A stretch of DNA of 64,000 bases. Origin: Nipponacmea schrenckii. Taxonomy: Eukaryota; Mollusca; Gastropoda; Lottiidae. Under the pieces are notes generated by a model. The model made no database searches. It was given only the letters and a program-made list of their open reading frames with translations, and had not been told where the DNA came from. Both the position numbers and the translations under genes were made by a program. The stretch spans positions 23,022,338 to 23,086,337 of the forward strand of contig CM060199.1 of assembly GCA_030562195.1 (NCBI GenBank), given 5' to 3'. This document shows positions 1-12,289 of this stretch, piece after piece (the stretch's first letter is position 1; each line of letters begins with the position of its first letter).

Positions 1-387
1 ATAGTTAGACTGAAATAAACCATTACTATAATATATAACATCTATAATACAATAGTTAAACTGAAATAAACCATTACTATAATATATACTCGATTATTTT
101 TGAATGGACATTGATAAGTAAAGCAAAAATAAATGAATAAATAAGAAAAAAAAAAATATAACTAAAGCTGAGTAGAGCACTTTGCTTGGTATTCGATACG
201 TTGCCCCATAGCCTTAAGTCCCTTTTGTCCTCTCATAGCCGCTTTAAGTTAAAAGGCAAACTGTCAACTCTGATTATTTTTCTTCAAGTTTAAAGTATTT
301 TATCAGCATTTAGTTTGAATTTATTGTAATGTGCTTGAAATCAAATTTCTAGTTATGATTATTATTAAAATTTCTGTATCTTAAAAT

Positions 388-960
388 TGATGACCCACAT
401 GCTTCCGCAGACCGTGACCTTGAGCAAATTAACAACTGGGCTAAGGACTGGCTTGTTACCTTCAACCCGCTGAAAACTGATCACTAGCACAACATAATAA
501 AAATAATCTTGAAAATTTGACAACACCGACATCCTGGAGGTTTCTCAGCACAATCATCTAGGACTAACTTTTCAAACTAATAGTAAATGGGATTGTCATA
601 TTAATCAGATTTTAGAGAAAACTGGTAGGCTTATCAACTGTTTTAAAGGTCTGAAATATCGTCTAGGTAGGATATCTCTTCAAACTATATGCACCTCTTT
701 TATCTTGCCTCGTTTTGATTATTGCGATATTGTATGGGAAGGAAGCACTAAAAAATTAACGACTGAATTAGAGAACCTCCAGTAACCGCACTCAGAACTA
801 TATGCGGGGCTGTCAAGGGAACAAGCCGTGCCTTAATCTGCCAAGAAACAGGATTTATCCCACTACAAGAGAGACGTCGACGACACAAACTTATAATGCT
901 ATATAAAATGTCATCTATCTACAACGCATTTTTCAATTGTAGACTTTGTCAACAGGACAC
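388..960 (+). pseudogene. LINE reverse transcriptase remnant (C-terminal part)
   Basis: A broken frame reads as the region just after the catalytic box of a non-LTR (LINE) reverse transcriptase. It starts near DDPHASADRDLEQINNW, continues with WLVTFNPLKT, and after a stop and frame change gives SLQTICTSFILPRFDY and QETGFIPL. The same blocks in the same order occur in the better preserved minus-strand copy at 21480-22835, so both come from one family, probably jockey-like. The upstream finger and palm are absent, which fits 5' truncation. At least two frame changes and several stops rule out function. The family name is from memory of domain order; the LINE call itself is firm. Confidence 0.75.
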
Positions 961-2335
961 ACAATTTTCAATTGACAGGAGACCAGCCGCGTACAGCACG
1001 GAAAAAAATGAAAAGTGAAATTATGTGTTTGAGGCATATTTCAAGGTATTTTGCGATTTTCTCAGAGCTTGAATATTTCTGAGGACTGTTTAATTGTAAC
1101 AAAGGCCCAAAACGACCCCTAAAATCAAGCTTGGGCCCCTTTAACATTTCTGTAACTCCAATTACAGTATGTGGGTAATGTATATTATCACCATCAATAG
1201 AAAAAAAAGAAACAACTATATTTTACAAGGATAACAACAAGGTTCATAAGTCCGCCGTGATAGGAATCCTTTCTACAAGCTGGTCCTAGGCCGCACCTCT
1301 TGACAATGATCTTTTCCGGATTATAATAGTATGTCTGATTGGCAAGGTTATGATTACTTTTGATGCTTTCGGGTCAAAGAATGTGATTTACAGACAAATG
1401 TCTCCACATTACGAAAGATGAGCATAGAAACATGCAGAAACAATTACCACGAACGAAATATATAAAGTACCTTGAATTTAATTAGAAAGAAAACTATGTT
1501 TTTACTTTATTTAGAAAAGTTAGAAAAAATTCAGACCATACACTTAGACAAACCGGAAATATTTATACTTGATTATATCTATATAACTATATGCTAATAA
1601 ATCATGGCCTAGTATGATATTAAAACCCAACGATATGTTTACATAACTTTTGCTGCTTATTAAATTATTTTGCTAAAATATGTGACTATAAAAAAATGGC
1701 TCATGTATTACTTCCGGTCAGGATCGTTTCTTCTATGAGGATTGTAATAATGCACGATAGAAAATATATATCTTTTTTGTCAACATTTCTTATTTACACC
1801 GGAAGTGGGGCATCAGGCGTATTTTTAAAAAGCCGGAAATCCTCACGCCAAAATCAATTTCATAACATAAATTATTTCAGTTTTTTTAGGAGAGGTTAAT
1901 CGATTGCCACGCAATAACCTACAATTTCGCCTTGTATACCAGTAAATCTTGGTTTGGGTCGGGAAAATAACAATCGAATATGAACTCCTGTTCAACGATG
2001 AAACCAGGCACTAGTCTTAAATTGGTCATAACGGTTACATTTGTCTCAAAATCTTCTACTGAAAACAAAAAAATGAAAAAGGAATTACCAAGCTTGGTAG
2101 CGAAATAAACAGTATGCAATACTAATATTTCAATAAAACACTTCACATTTTACTTCCTCGTGTGTTTTGTTTATATAAGGCTAACATCGAATTGTAGGGT
2201 TCTACCATTCATTTCATTTAGCTTTGATATTTGAGTGTTGAAAATGTTTATTTGATATTGAATGAAGATTGCCGAGGTCAACCAGATGTATTGTATTCAA
2301 AACAAAATGCTTATTATATTATATGTATTATTAGG
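961..2335. other. no gene recognised
   Basis: AT-rich sequence with only short open frames. I see no domain, RNA gene or convincing splice-bounded exon. Confidence 0.5.
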
Positions 2336-2366
2336 GTTCCTCGCAGCGCAGCGTTTCGCGAGGAAC
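2336..2366. repeat. GC-rich hairpin with T-run tail
   Basis: Perfect 9-bp inverted arms GTTCCTCGC and GCGAGGAAC enclose 13 bases of CG-rich sequence in an AT-rich background. A TTA repeat and a long T run follow at about 2389-2419. The following ~450 bases up to the gap hold no gene; a further palindromic core, TGCGCATGCGC, lies near 2523. Probably an end of a dispersed repeat. Confidence 0.6.
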
Positions 2367-2877
2367 ACTATTATTTCTGTAAAGATTATTATTATTATTA
2401 TTTTTTTTTTTTTTTTTTACACATTTGAAATTCTCAAAATCTACCGGTGCGATCTTTACGAAACTTTCATATTTCCTGATAATGTTGTTACAACTTAGAT
2501 TTTAAATGTAATTCCAGACTTCTGCGCATGCGCGAAGTATGCGATTTTGAATGCGTTTCCATTTTTACAAATGTCGTTTTTTCTCAGCAACTAATCAATG
2601 GATTTGAAAAATGATTTCAGTTTATACACCGGGTAATGTTAACGCAAAAATAAGCTTCTTTGACTTTTCACTTTTATGCAATTTTTCAATGTCATTTTTT
2701 GAATTTGCATATTTTCAAAATTTCAATTTTTTACATTCTCAACATTTTTTTCTTAAAACAACGTTTGCAGATGTATATTGACTTCTTATACATACTCATA
2801 CAAACATAATTGTGATAAGTTATCTCCCGTAATAGATAATTGCATAATTGCATAACTGGTCATAACTTTGACAAATA

Positions 2878-3377
2878 NNNNNNNNNNNNNNNNNNNNNNN
2901 NNNNNNNNNNNNNNNNNNNNNNNNNNNNNNNNNNNNNNNNNNNNNNNNNNNNNNNNNNNNNNNNNNNNNNNNNNNNNNNNNNNNNNNNNNNNNNNNNNNN
3001 NNNNNNNNNNNNNNNNNNNNNNNNNNNNNNNNNNNNNNNNNNNNNNNNNNNNNNNNNNNNNNNNNNNNNNNNNNNNNNNNNNNNNNNNNNNNNNNNNNNN
3101 NNNNNNNNNNNNNNNNNNNNNNNNNNNNNNNNNNNNNNNNNNNNNNNNNNNNNNNNNNNNNNNNNNNNNNNNNNNNNNNNNNNNNNNNNNNNNNNNNNNN
3201 NNNNNNNNNNNNNNNNNNNNNNNNNNNNNNNNNNNNNNNNNNNNNNNNNNNNNNNNNNNNNNNNNNNNNNNNNNNNNNNNNNNNNNNNNNNNNNNNNNNN
3301 NNNNNNNNNNNNNNNNNNNNNNNNNNNNNNNNNNNNNNNNNNNNNNNNNNNNNNNNNNNNNNNNNNNNNNNNNNNNN
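2878..3377. other. assembly gap (500 N)
   Basis: Exactly 500 N, the conventional size for an unknown scaffold gap. It lies about 140 bp from one end of the 24-bp tandem array, so array collapse is a likely cause. Confidence 0.99.
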
Positions 3378-3416
3378 ACGTCTGACACAATAATAATGTT
3401 GAGTTTGATGAGCTTT

Positions 3417-5470
3417 TCATCCACGAAGCGTGGTGTGTCTAAAATGCAAACTTCGCGCACAATAGTAATCAAATGAGGGTCTAGAGTTGATGGCTCTGGC
3501 CATTACATTGGTCCTACTAGTAACATCTTGAGTGGTCCAAGCAGTAACATCCTGAGTGGCTCTATCAGTAACATCTTGAATGGTCCAAGCAGTAACATCT
3601 TGAGTGGTTCTACCAGTAACATCTTGAGTGGTTCTACCAGTAACATCCTGTGTGCTTCTATCAGTAACATCCTGAGTTGTCCCAGCAGTAAAATCATCTT
3701 GAATGGTTCCAGCAGTAACATCTTGAGTGGTTTCGGACGAAACATCCTGAATGGTCCTACCAGTAACCTCTTGAGTGGTTCTATCAGTCACATTCTGAGT
3801 GCTCCTACCAGTAAAATCTTGACTGGTTTCAATAAGAACATCCAGGTTGCCTCTACCAGTAACATCCTGAGTGGTCCCAGCAGTAAAATATTGAGTGGCT
3901 CCAGCAGTAACATCTTGAGTGGTTCCAGACCTAACATCCTGAGTGGTTCCAGCAGTACCTCCTTGAGTGGTTCCAGAACATTTTGGGTGGTTTCTATAAT
4001 AACATCCTGAGAGATTCTACCAGAAATATCCTGAGTGGTTCCAGCAGTAACATCTTGGGTGGTTTCAGGCGTAGCATCCTGAGTGGTTCCAGTAGTAGCA
4101 TCTTGGGTATTTTCAGATGTAGCATCCTGAGTGTTTCCAGCAGTAACATCTTGGGTGGTTCCAGCAGTAATATCTTGGATGGATTCTGATGTAACATCCT
4201 GAGTGGTCCTACCAATAACATTCTGAGAGATTCTACCAGAAATATTCTGAGTGGTTCCAGCAGTAACATTTTGGGTGGTTTTGGGTGGTTTCAGACGTAG
4301 CATCCTGAGTGGTTCCAGCAGTAACATCTTGGGTGGTTTCTGATGTAACATCCTGAGTAGTCCCAGCAGTAATATCCTGAGCGGTCCCACCAGAGTGGTT
4401 CCAAGTGAAAGATCCTGAATGGTTCCAGCAGTAATATATTGAGTGGTTCTGCCAGTAAGATCCTGAGTGGTTCCACCCCGAGTTGTTCTACCAGTAACAT
4501 CTTGAGTGGTTCTGGCAGTCACATTCCAAGCGGTTCTTCCAGTAACATTCTGAGTGGTTCCATCCGTAACATCCCTAGTGATTCTTCCAGTAACATCCGG
4601 AGTGGTTCCAGCAGTAACATCCCGAGTGGTTCCAGCAGTAACATCTTGAGTGGTTCCAGTAGTAACATTCCGAGTGGTCCAAGCAGTAACATCTTGAGTG
4701 GTTTTTCCAGTAATATCCTGAGTGGTTTCAGTAGTAACAATCTGAGTGGTTCCAGCAGTAACATCCTGAGTGGTTCCAGGAGAAACATTCTGAGTGGTTC
4801 CAGAAGTGATATCCTGAGTGGTTCCAGCAGGAACATTCTGAGTGGTTCCAGAAGTGATATCCTGAGTGGCTCCAGCAGTAGCATCTTGAGTGGTTCCAGT
4901 AGTAACATTCCGAGTGGTCCTAGCAGTAACATTCTGAGTGGTTCCAGAAGTGATATATTGAGTGATTTCAGCAGTAACATTCTGAGTGGTTCCAGAAGTG
5001 ATATCCTGAGTGGTTCCAGCAGTAACATTCTGAGTGGTTCCAAAAGTGATATCCTGAGTGGTTCCAGCAGTAGCATATTGAGTGGTTCCAATAGTAACAT
5101 TCCGAGTGGTCCTAGCAGTAACATCCTGAATGGTTCCACCAGTAACATTCTGAGTGGTTCCAGAAGTGATATCCTGAGTGATTTCAGCAGTAACATACTG
5201 AGTGGTTCCAGCAGTTACATTCTGAGTGGTTCGAGAAGTGATATCCTGAGTGGTTCCAGCAGTAGCATCTTGAGTGGTTCCAGTAGTAACATTCCGAGTG
5301 GTCCTAGCTGTAACATCATGAGTGGTTCCACCAGTAACATTCTGAGTAATTCTATCAGTAACATCCTGAGTGGTTCTACCAGTAACATCCTGGGTGGTTC
5401 CAGTAGTAACATCCTGAGTGGTTCTTTCAGTAACATTCTGAGTGGTTCTGAGTGGTTCTAACAGTAACAT
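3417..5470 (-). CDS. candidate Thr-rich repeat exon (8-residue unit GTTQDVTA)
   Basis: On the minus strand the tandem array reads as a threonine-rich octapeptide repeat, TTQDVTAG, for most of its length. Two frames carry it: one from 5470 to 3788 and another from about 3791 to a stop at 3417, so an indel lies near 3790. Inside the longer frame the repeat slips into LEPLRMLL and back (around 4270-4440), showing two compensating indels. If translated, it would be mucin-like with many O-glycosylation candidates; that is inference. A possible acceptor (cag at about 5472) would join in phase to the PWWP-like exon at 6846-6737, but its pyrimidine tract is poor. A non-coding minisatellite is equally possible. 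Confidence 0.3.
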
Positions 5471-5475
5471 CCTGA
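3515..5475. repeat. 24-bp tandem repeat array (about 80 copies)
   Basis: The unit AGTAACATCCTGAGTGGTTC plus four bases recurs every 24 bp for nearly 2 kb, with substitutions and rare indels. Because the period is a multiple of three, several frames stay open on both strands: SGSSSNIL on plus, GTTQDVTA and LEPLRMLL on minus. Open frame length is therefore weak evidence for coding. A local higher-order pattern, with units ending in AGAAGTGATATCC, recurs between about 4795 and 5250. Confidence 0.95.
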
Positions 5476-5479
5476 GTTG

Positions 5480-6736
5480 CGTTTTTTAGTAGATTTCTTG
5501 CATGTGCAATATCTTGTTCAAATTTTTCTAAATGTTTGTTGTTCGATTTTCTAAGTTTAACTGAAAAATATGAAATAAAGTGATTTATTTTACACTTAAG
5601 TTTAATTTCAGATGATGGTTAACACAAATGTAAATTCAATATTTTGTATAATTCAAGACCTTTCAGAGTAACATAAATTGAATGATGTAATTTTGAGATA
5701 AAAATTATTCTTGAATTTGGAGAAATATTATACTTTACTGTGTTAAAACTTTCCATTTCCTGAATAGTATTCTAGAAACAAACTTCAATTAGCATTCAGC
5801 CGAAGAAATGTGAAACATTTTTTTGTCATTAAATCAGTTTTATGTAACACAACGAAAAAAAAATCCGATTTAATAAATTGTGAAACTGAAAATGAAACAA
5901 AATAATGTAACATAAACTGGAAAATTTTACAGAAAACTAAAACAAATAACAAACTTTTAAAAAAATTCTAAAATGGCGTTGCCTGAAATACTCTGAACTC
6001 AGCATTGTAAAATTATCTGCTGCATTGTAGGTGATAATTTTTCAAGAAAGATTGAGATGCATTTGCCTTGCTTTCCGTTCAAGAAGTTTAAGTTTATAAT
6101 AATTGGAATTCAGTTCCATATGCTGAAGATTCATCCTGTCTATCATGTGGAAAAGTTCCTTTAAGCAGAGTTTATATCATAAGTGATTGAGATGTTAGGG
6201 ATTTTTGCTTCTCATTCTACTTGAAATAATTTTAAAGAAATCAGACGATAGATGTGGATAATTCATTTTCTGTTGTCAGAATTAAAATAACATAAATGCA
6301 ATTTTTATTTTGGACATCTGCCATCAGATCTCAAGTTTTATTTTTTGGTAATTTTCCGTAAGCTGATTCTTTGCATGATTAAATGTTCCTAGACCTCTAT
6401 TACCATGTAAAGTTTCATTTAATTCCATTGGCAACGCCATTCAATTAACATGTTATTTCTTTAACAGATAACCTTTACCTATAGATTTCAGAATTAGATC
6501 ATCATTGCCTTCAAAGGGTTTTATTTTCTTCCTATTGACTTCCATACTAATTTTGAAATTCAAAATTGACAAAATTAATGATGACACTACTTTAAATAAT
6601 TGAAAATCTATATTACAGACCATGCTTACTCTTGTTGAAACCTTATTTACATCTATAATTTAATGAAGATATTTATTTGTACAAGTTTTTCTATGACTTA
6701 TAAAAAATTATATTTAGAAATTTTATTGGTACTCAC
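5480..6736. other. intergenic or intronic, no clear gene
   Basis: AT-rich. The only item worth noting is a 30-codon minus-strand frame at 6134-6042 (MNLQHMELNSNYYKLKLLER...), basic and possibly helical, preceded by a weak acceptor. I cannot assign it. Confidence 0.4.
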
Positions 6737-6846
6737 ATTTCAAATTCATCAAAAAATTGAACCTGTGCATTTCTGCCACCAGCAATGTTCAAAACAACCC
6801 CTGGCCACCAAATCCCCATATCCATTTTAACTAAAACTATATTCTC
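6737..6846 (-). CDS. PWWP-like domain exon
   Basis: This 110-nt segment is bounded on the minus strand by a good acceptor (ccttgtag) and a good donor (gtgagt) and is open throughout in one frame. It contains VLVKMDMGIWWPGVVLN followed by VQFFDEFE. The WWPG core after a VxxK strand, then a VxFF strand, is the signature of the N-terminal half of a PWWP domain, a chromatin reader that binds methylated-histone nucleosomes. The exon ends two bases into a codon, so the rest of the domain must lie on another exon. I could not find that exon between here and the repeat array. It may belong to a gene using the Thr-rich array, or be an isolated duplicated exon. Confidence 0.5.
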
Positions 6847-7048
6847 CTACAAGGATGAGAAAATATATTATTTATTTCGATGATATGAGGAACATCAAAT
6901 ATAAAAGTTTAAGTAACTTGAATAACATAATAAAATCCATACACTTATCACTATCATTATCTATACATGTTTAGCCACAATGATCAGCAATTTAAAAATC
7001 TCAAGTGAAAAACACATCATGCAGCTTACCACAACAATGATCAGTTAT

Positions 7049-7216
7049 CTATCTATTAAATAAACTGTTCCAAGATTCTATCAGTCTTAATACTTGAAGA
7101 ACAACTTTGTTTAGTTTAATTCCCAGTGTTATCAAAATAACAGATGTTGCTACTGCGAAAATCATAAAAATTGATACAGCTACGTATAAAAATATCTCCA
7201 AATCATTGCCTGCCAT
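7049..7216 (-). CDS. small single-pass membrane ORF
   Basis: A 55-residue frame starting MAGNDLEIFLYVAV with one hydrophobic stretch of about 24 residues (residues 8-32), then a short tail with basic residues. An in-frame Met 10 codons upstream is also possible. It lies upstream, in the minus-strand sense, of the PWWP-like exon. A gtaagc donor follows the stop codon by about 20 bases, and gta after CTTCAA is a weaker internal donor. Not recognised; it may be a first exon, an upstream ORF or chance. Confidence 0.25.
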   Translation of the reverse strand: MAGNDLEIFLYVAVSIFMIFAVATSVILITLGIKLNKVVLQVLRLIESWNSLFNR

Positions 7217-7249
7217 TTTGGAAAAAATGTAATGTTGACCAAACAATCA

Positions 7250-7776
7250 TGTTTTAGAATATTTATATATGAAAATTGAACTAGCTCCTGCTATTTCATT
7301 ATGTTTTAAAAGACAAACTTAGAGACAATTTAAATTTATTTGTAGATTTTTTAAAGTATTAAAGTCAATAACTCACCATTTTTTACTGTAAGTCTTGAGA
7401 AAAGTTATATAAACAAATCATGCTTCCAGCTTATTATTGGGACATTCAACATATAAGAATCATGTGACCAGACAACACATGTGATTGGTTAATCAATATA
7501 TAAAATATATAAAGTGAAGTTAGAAATGAGACAGGGTGGTAGGGAATCACAGCATAGACCCAGTAACACAATGTACTGACCCAATATTAATGTTTAACAA
7601 TATAGGATATTTCGTCATGAAAAATCCTGAGGGCTAAAAATAACCAGCTTTATTGTTGGGTCTTGGGTGATATTGGGACATTGACCCAATATTCAGGAAA
7701 TGTCCACTTAATAAATATATGTCCCAACAGTTCGAGTATTAAGTTGACAAATGCCCCAATAAAAGTGGACATTTAA

Positions 7777-7779
<3 letters not shown>
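7250..7779. other. no gene recognised
   Basis: Several degenerate copies of a phrase like GACCCAATATT / TGTCCCAA recur around 7560-7760, suggesting a decayed small repeat. Nothing codes. Confidence 0.4.

Positions 7780-7816
<37 letters not shown>
7780..7816. repeat. (AT)n microsatellite
   Basis: About 18 uninterrupted AT dinucleotides. Confidence 0.95.
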
Positions 7817-8175
7817 CATTAATTAGGGGATAAAAAAAAAGTTTTGTGGACAAAACTTAAATGAGCGAGGGAGGTATTGTAGTAGATTAACCTTCATAGT
7901 ATTAATTATCAATCTCAGATATTAACTATTGACCTGAAAGGGGAAGAAAGGGTAGTATTGCTAATTAAGCTTAGTTGTTGATTAGAGGGATTTGGCTATA
8001 GTTTTAATTACTATGCTGTGTTGCCACAAACAATTATAACAGTTGTTGTACTTTCTGTCGTATTTATCTGTTTTACCGCTAAGCTCTTATGTGCTATTGC
8101 TAAGCTCTTATATGCTCATGTCATTATGTTACTGTTACTTATTATTAAGCCCTTACACCAGTATATGTTCAAATG

Positions 8176-9225
8176 GCTTGCGAACGCAATAGAGACTACA
8201 GATGAATAGAGAGGAAATATTATGTCAGAATTTTATAAAATTGTAATCAACATTATCTTGGACAAGTAAGAATTTTTTAAGGATTTGACACATATCAACA
8301 AATGCCCTTGATATACTGAAATTTTTTGAGGAAAGTGGGCGTATCTTGCTAGGCAACCACTTGTTTCTTTTCCCAAACATGAAAAAACATTCGGCTGAGA
8401 AGCGGTATCGGACTGATGAGGTCATATCAGCTGTTGAGGGCTTTTTTTGAAAGTTTCTATGGCAACAGGATCAAAGCACTGCAACACCGCTAGAAGAAGT
8501 GTGTGGACTTTAGGGGAGACTAAGTTGAAAAATAAACCTAATTTCATCAGTTTGGCATAAGTCTTTCTGGGTCAGTCAATGTACTTTTCAGCCCACCCTC
8601 GTAGTAATGTCTGTATGTTTAGGATTACATTCCTTAGATCTTGGACATGTGCGAATTTGAGACGGGTTCGACAAAAATTCACTGATTTTTTCACCCAAAT
8701 TACGTTAAGAATGGCTTGTGAACGCGATAAAGACCACAGTCTTGGTTGGATTTGAAAAAAAATTGTGTGTCGGATTATATTCATTAGATCGTGGATAAGT
8801 TCGGATTTAGGTTTGATTCAACGAAAATTCACGGAGTTTTGTTTTACACCCAAAATACATTAAAAATGGCTTGTGAACGCGACTACAGTTTTGGTCTAAT
8901 TTTAATAAAAAAAAATTTGCGTGTAGGATTACATCCTTAAGATCTTGGACAAGTTCAACCTTGGATTTTGATTCAACAAATATTCACAGAGTTTTAGACC
9001 TTTATGTACCAAAAATATGTTAAAAATGGCTTGTGAATGCGATAGAGGCTACAGATGTATAGAGAGGAACGATTATATCAGAATTTTAAATGTGTAGGCT
9101 TAAATCAACAATATCTTGGACAAGTTAGGCATTTTTTAGGATTTGACACATATCAACAAATGCCCTTGATAAAATGAGAATTTATAAGGAAAGTTGGCAT
9201 ATTTTGCTAGGCAACCACTTGTTCA
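8176..9225. repeat. diverged tandem repeats flanked by an ~855-bp-spaced direct repeat
   Basis: The phrase AATGGCTTG(T/C)GAA(C/T)GCGAT recurs at about 8172, 8711, 8866 and 9026, giving a ~155-bp unit (…attcacggagtttt…ttgtgaacgcgata…). The block from 8190 to 8370 (GAGACTACAGATGAATAGAG … GCTAGGCAACCACTTGTT) recurs at 9040-9225. Both copies end in a motif like AGTGGGCGTATCTTGCTAGG, related to the array terminus at 49790 and 51316. This is one of several tandem-unit dispersed repeats in the window. No coding potential. Confidence 0.75.
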
Positions 9226-9689
9226 ATTTAATATATTGTCTTCTTCAGTCTAGCAATGTGAACCTAACAACTAAGAAGTCAGAAGGTCTCAGACTAGTGG
9301 TGGTTGAAAGTGAAAGCAAATATATTAACAGCTGTTAAATCATAGGAGAATGAGTGGAGATTAAACGTAAAGGATGCAATACTGCGGCTTATCTTCTGCT
9401 TCTATGTTTGGGATCTCTCGTATCCCAAACAATATCAGCTATTGGATCTTCTACAACACTATGTTTTGACAGACAAAAAGAACAAATTCCATATGAGTGC
9501 AAACTTGTTTAAGTTTTCGAAACAAATAGATGCAGTGACTATGCAGAAAAACAATTCTAACTTATTATTAGTTTCATTATTTGATTGGATTTTAACACCC
9601 AAGTATGGACTCTATTGAAAATCAAAACACTCAACAGGGCATTGTTATTGGTGGATTCCAGTCAAGTTTGTAGTTGACTATTCTTTGAT

Positions 9690-10380
9690 GACTTTATATA
9701 TTTACTATGAGTTATTGCCCTTGTTCTTGAAATTGTGAACACGATAGAGAACTTGTTTTGTGGACACGATAGAGAGCTGGTTTCTTGATGGATTTTGACA
9801 AAACTTGGTATGAGTGTTTTTAATCATCCTAAGATAAACTCTGTTGAAAATCAAACAAATCGAAAAAATATTTACAAAGTTATTGCCGTTGTCCTTGAAT
9901 TTTTTTGTGAACACGGTAGAGAGCTGATTTCTCGATGGATTTTGACGAAACTAGTGGGAGCATTGTTATTGATAACACCCCAGTCAAGTTTGAAAATGAC
10001 TATTTTTCGATGACCTTTTTTGGAGTTATTGATCTTAACTTAGTATAATTATAATTGCATCAAAATTTGCTTGTGGGGACAATAAAAGGTACAATTTTCA
10101 CTGCATTTTGATGAAACATGGTGGGAGCATTGTTATTGATAACATTACGGTCAAGTTAGAAGATGACGATTTTTGCTTTGAATGCTTTTTGAGTTACTGC
10201 CCTCAAATAATTAAAATTGCTTCAATTTTTTCTTGTGGGGTAGATAGAAGCTACAATTTTTAATGGATATTAATGACATTTGGTGTGAGCATTGGAATTG
10301 ATAAAATTGTTGTCAAATTTGCAGTAGATGATTTTTTCAATGACTGATTCTTAAGAGTATTGCCCTTTTATATAAAAAAA
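9690..10380. repeat. degenerate tandem dispersed repeat
   Basis: Three to four diverged copies of a ~170-bp unit built on GATGGATTTTGACAAAACTT, AAAATCAAACAAATCGAAAA and GAGTTATTGCCCTTG. The same phrases occur at 29460-29790, 48060-49700 and 62290-62900, so it is the same repeat superfamily. Confidence 0.75.
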
Positions 10381-11045
10381 AATCCTAATTTAATCATTTA
10401 ATCATGTGTTATCTTTTTCTATCCCTGTTGTTAAATTTGAATTATACATGTATATATGAAGTTATGATTCTGTTTTAACCTTTTGAAGTTTAATTAATAT
10501 ATATTATATTTTCATGTATTATATTTTCATGTTACTGACATACGATTTTTAATTAAATATATTTAATATTAATCTGTCAACTCAAGTGACAATGAAATAG
10601 TTCACATAATTCATTCAGTTGGCTTAGAGCAAAACCAAACGAACAAGAAAATCAGATGGTATTTTGTTCAAAGATTATTGAAACTATGTTTTGCATTTAC
10701 AATCACTGTCATACAACATATACCATGTTTACATTCTAAACACATAAAAGCTAAACATGTCAACAGTCTAAGTACCTCAAAGCTTAACGTGTCAACAGTC
10801 TAAGCACCTCAAAGCTAAACATGTTGAGGATGTAAACACTTTCCTAAACATGTTTAGATATCAAACATGATTAGCGCCTAAACATGTTACCAATTCATTA
10901 ACATGAAAAGTGTTTAAGCCCTAAACACATTATTTACCGTGTAGTAGTTTCAGTTGAAGTTGGATTTCGGACATTTCTCTTTCTATAATTGAGTATTCGT
11001 TAATAAAGTCTCCTTACGTTTTTTTTTTTTTTTGAATTCTTTCTC
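10381..11045. repeat. gene-free stretch with short tandem repeat
   Basis: Mostly featureless AT-rich DNA. At about 10745-10835 a ~34-bp unit (AAAGCTAAACATGTCAACAG…) is repeated about 2.5 times, followed by scattered TAAACATGTT motifs to about 10920. Confidence 0.6.
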
Positions 11046-11049
11046 GGTT

Positions 11050-11610
11050 AAGTGCTCTCGTGTTTTGTCATTTGTTGTTATAACGTTTGGATCACCTTTA
11101 GAATCGAAAAACTCCTCATTACATATACAATCGTTCTCAGTCTTTATACAAATTTACACGAAGTTGCTTGTTACATATGGCCAAACTCTTTACATTGTAG
11201 GCGTTCGTCTTTTCATGGTCGGGGGACAGACATTTGAAGCACACTTTTGCTTGGCTATTGTGGAGTACTTTAAATGATTGTACTTCATCTGAGGTATCGA
11301 AATGTATGGCCCAATTAAGCGATTGTAGATTCTCGGGGAATTTGCACTTTGCATGTCGAGTGCCATCGGCTACACTTGGGTATTGTCTATAATAGTGTTT
11401 TACGACGGGTCCTACAATTTCTACATTATTCTTACCCTCACATACTTAATTAGAATTCTCCACACAGTCTACAGTTTTGTCCAAAGTACTCGGGTATCGG
11501 GGCACGCAGGCATAGCAGCATCCCTCACCGGCTAAATTTTCTACAGCTTTCGATTTCCCACATTCACCTTTACTGTGTTCTTCGTGGAGTATAACTTACG
11601 CTGTTCCATC
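11050..11610 (-). pseudogene. zinc-knuckle (CCHC-like) protein remnant
   Basis: Read on the minus strand, one frame gives GECGKSKAVENLAGEGCC, then CVPRYPSTLDKTVDC, then VQSFKVLHNSQAKVCFKCLS with PDH following. CFKCLSPDH is a C-x2-C-x4-H start of a retroviral-type zinc knuckle; the fourth ligand is missing or shifted. Several other Cys residues precede it. Stops interrupt the frame at about 11443 and 11138. It resembles gag-like or zinc-finger proteins of retroelements. It lies immediately outside, and opposite to, the Gypsy 5' LTR, so it probably belongs to an older element. Confidence 0.45.
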
Positions 11611-11661
11611 GTTGCACCACCGCTAATCCTACGCGGGTGTAAGAAATATCACAGCTCGAAG

Positions 11662-11771
11662 TTGCTTTAATGATCTTTTATTTCATATAGTCACTTTAAC
11701 TTAAATTACAGGTGTAGTAGTCATCAGGTGATTAGCAGTTCACCTGTATTATATAAATCTATTCACTTGTT
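11662..11771 (+). repeat. Gypsy 5' LTR remnant
   Basis: About 110 bp (TTGCTTTAATGATCTTTTAT … CTATTCACTTGT) match 16231-16340 almost exactly, apart from small indels near ACAGGTG. The first ~50 bp of the LTR seen at the 3' end (TGTGGTAGTGTG...) are missing here, so the 5' end is truncated. Confidence 0.75.
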
Positions 11772-12289
11772 TGGTAATTATCAAACTACACTTTCAACTG
11801 TTCCATATTCTTCTCCTAAATTATCTTAATTTTCAGGCGCATAGAGGTGATGTGTCTTATGAGCAATGGAAATTTTAGGTTTGTTGTCTGAAGGAATTTA
11901 TTCAACTACTTCAATCATGAATACAATTCTACAAAACTACAAGATTTAGTTTTTCGTTGTAAAGCCGGGTATTTTTAATGATATTTAAGCTGATAATGTT
12001 TTGAAGAATCGTTTTTGGAATGGATTGTTTCGGGAAGATGTGAAACAAGCAAACAGATCGCATTTGGAAAGTAAATGTAATTTTTCTCAGTTAATGTTGC
12101 GCGTTCGAAAAGTAGCTGAGGAGAACGTGTGGTATAACTGATTTAAATTGTTCCCAATCACATTCTGTGTCGATTGTGTCTTTCACTGTAACTAATAGTT
12201 CTTCTACGTTTAATTTAGAACAACTTTCGCAGCAGATTTTAAGTCTAACTCGAGAAGTTCGAGGAGTGAAGTCTAAGGTTGTTGAGATG

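Noticed and set aside
2786..3476. Open frames running through the N gap
   Set aside because: They consist mainly of N and have no evidence at either end.
3528..5461. Plus-strand SGSSSNIL repeat frames and the LEPLRMLL minus frames
   Set aside because: A 24-bp period keeps many frames open automatically; only the TTQDVT frame has any contextual support, and even that is weak.
3515..5475. CRISPR array
   Set aside because: Short regular repeats but no unique spacers, and the sequence is eukaryotic.
8018..8209. 63-codon hydrophobic plus-strand frame
   Set aside because: Its end overlaps the dispersed repeat (AATGGCTTGCGAACGCAATA) and there is no splice or homology support.
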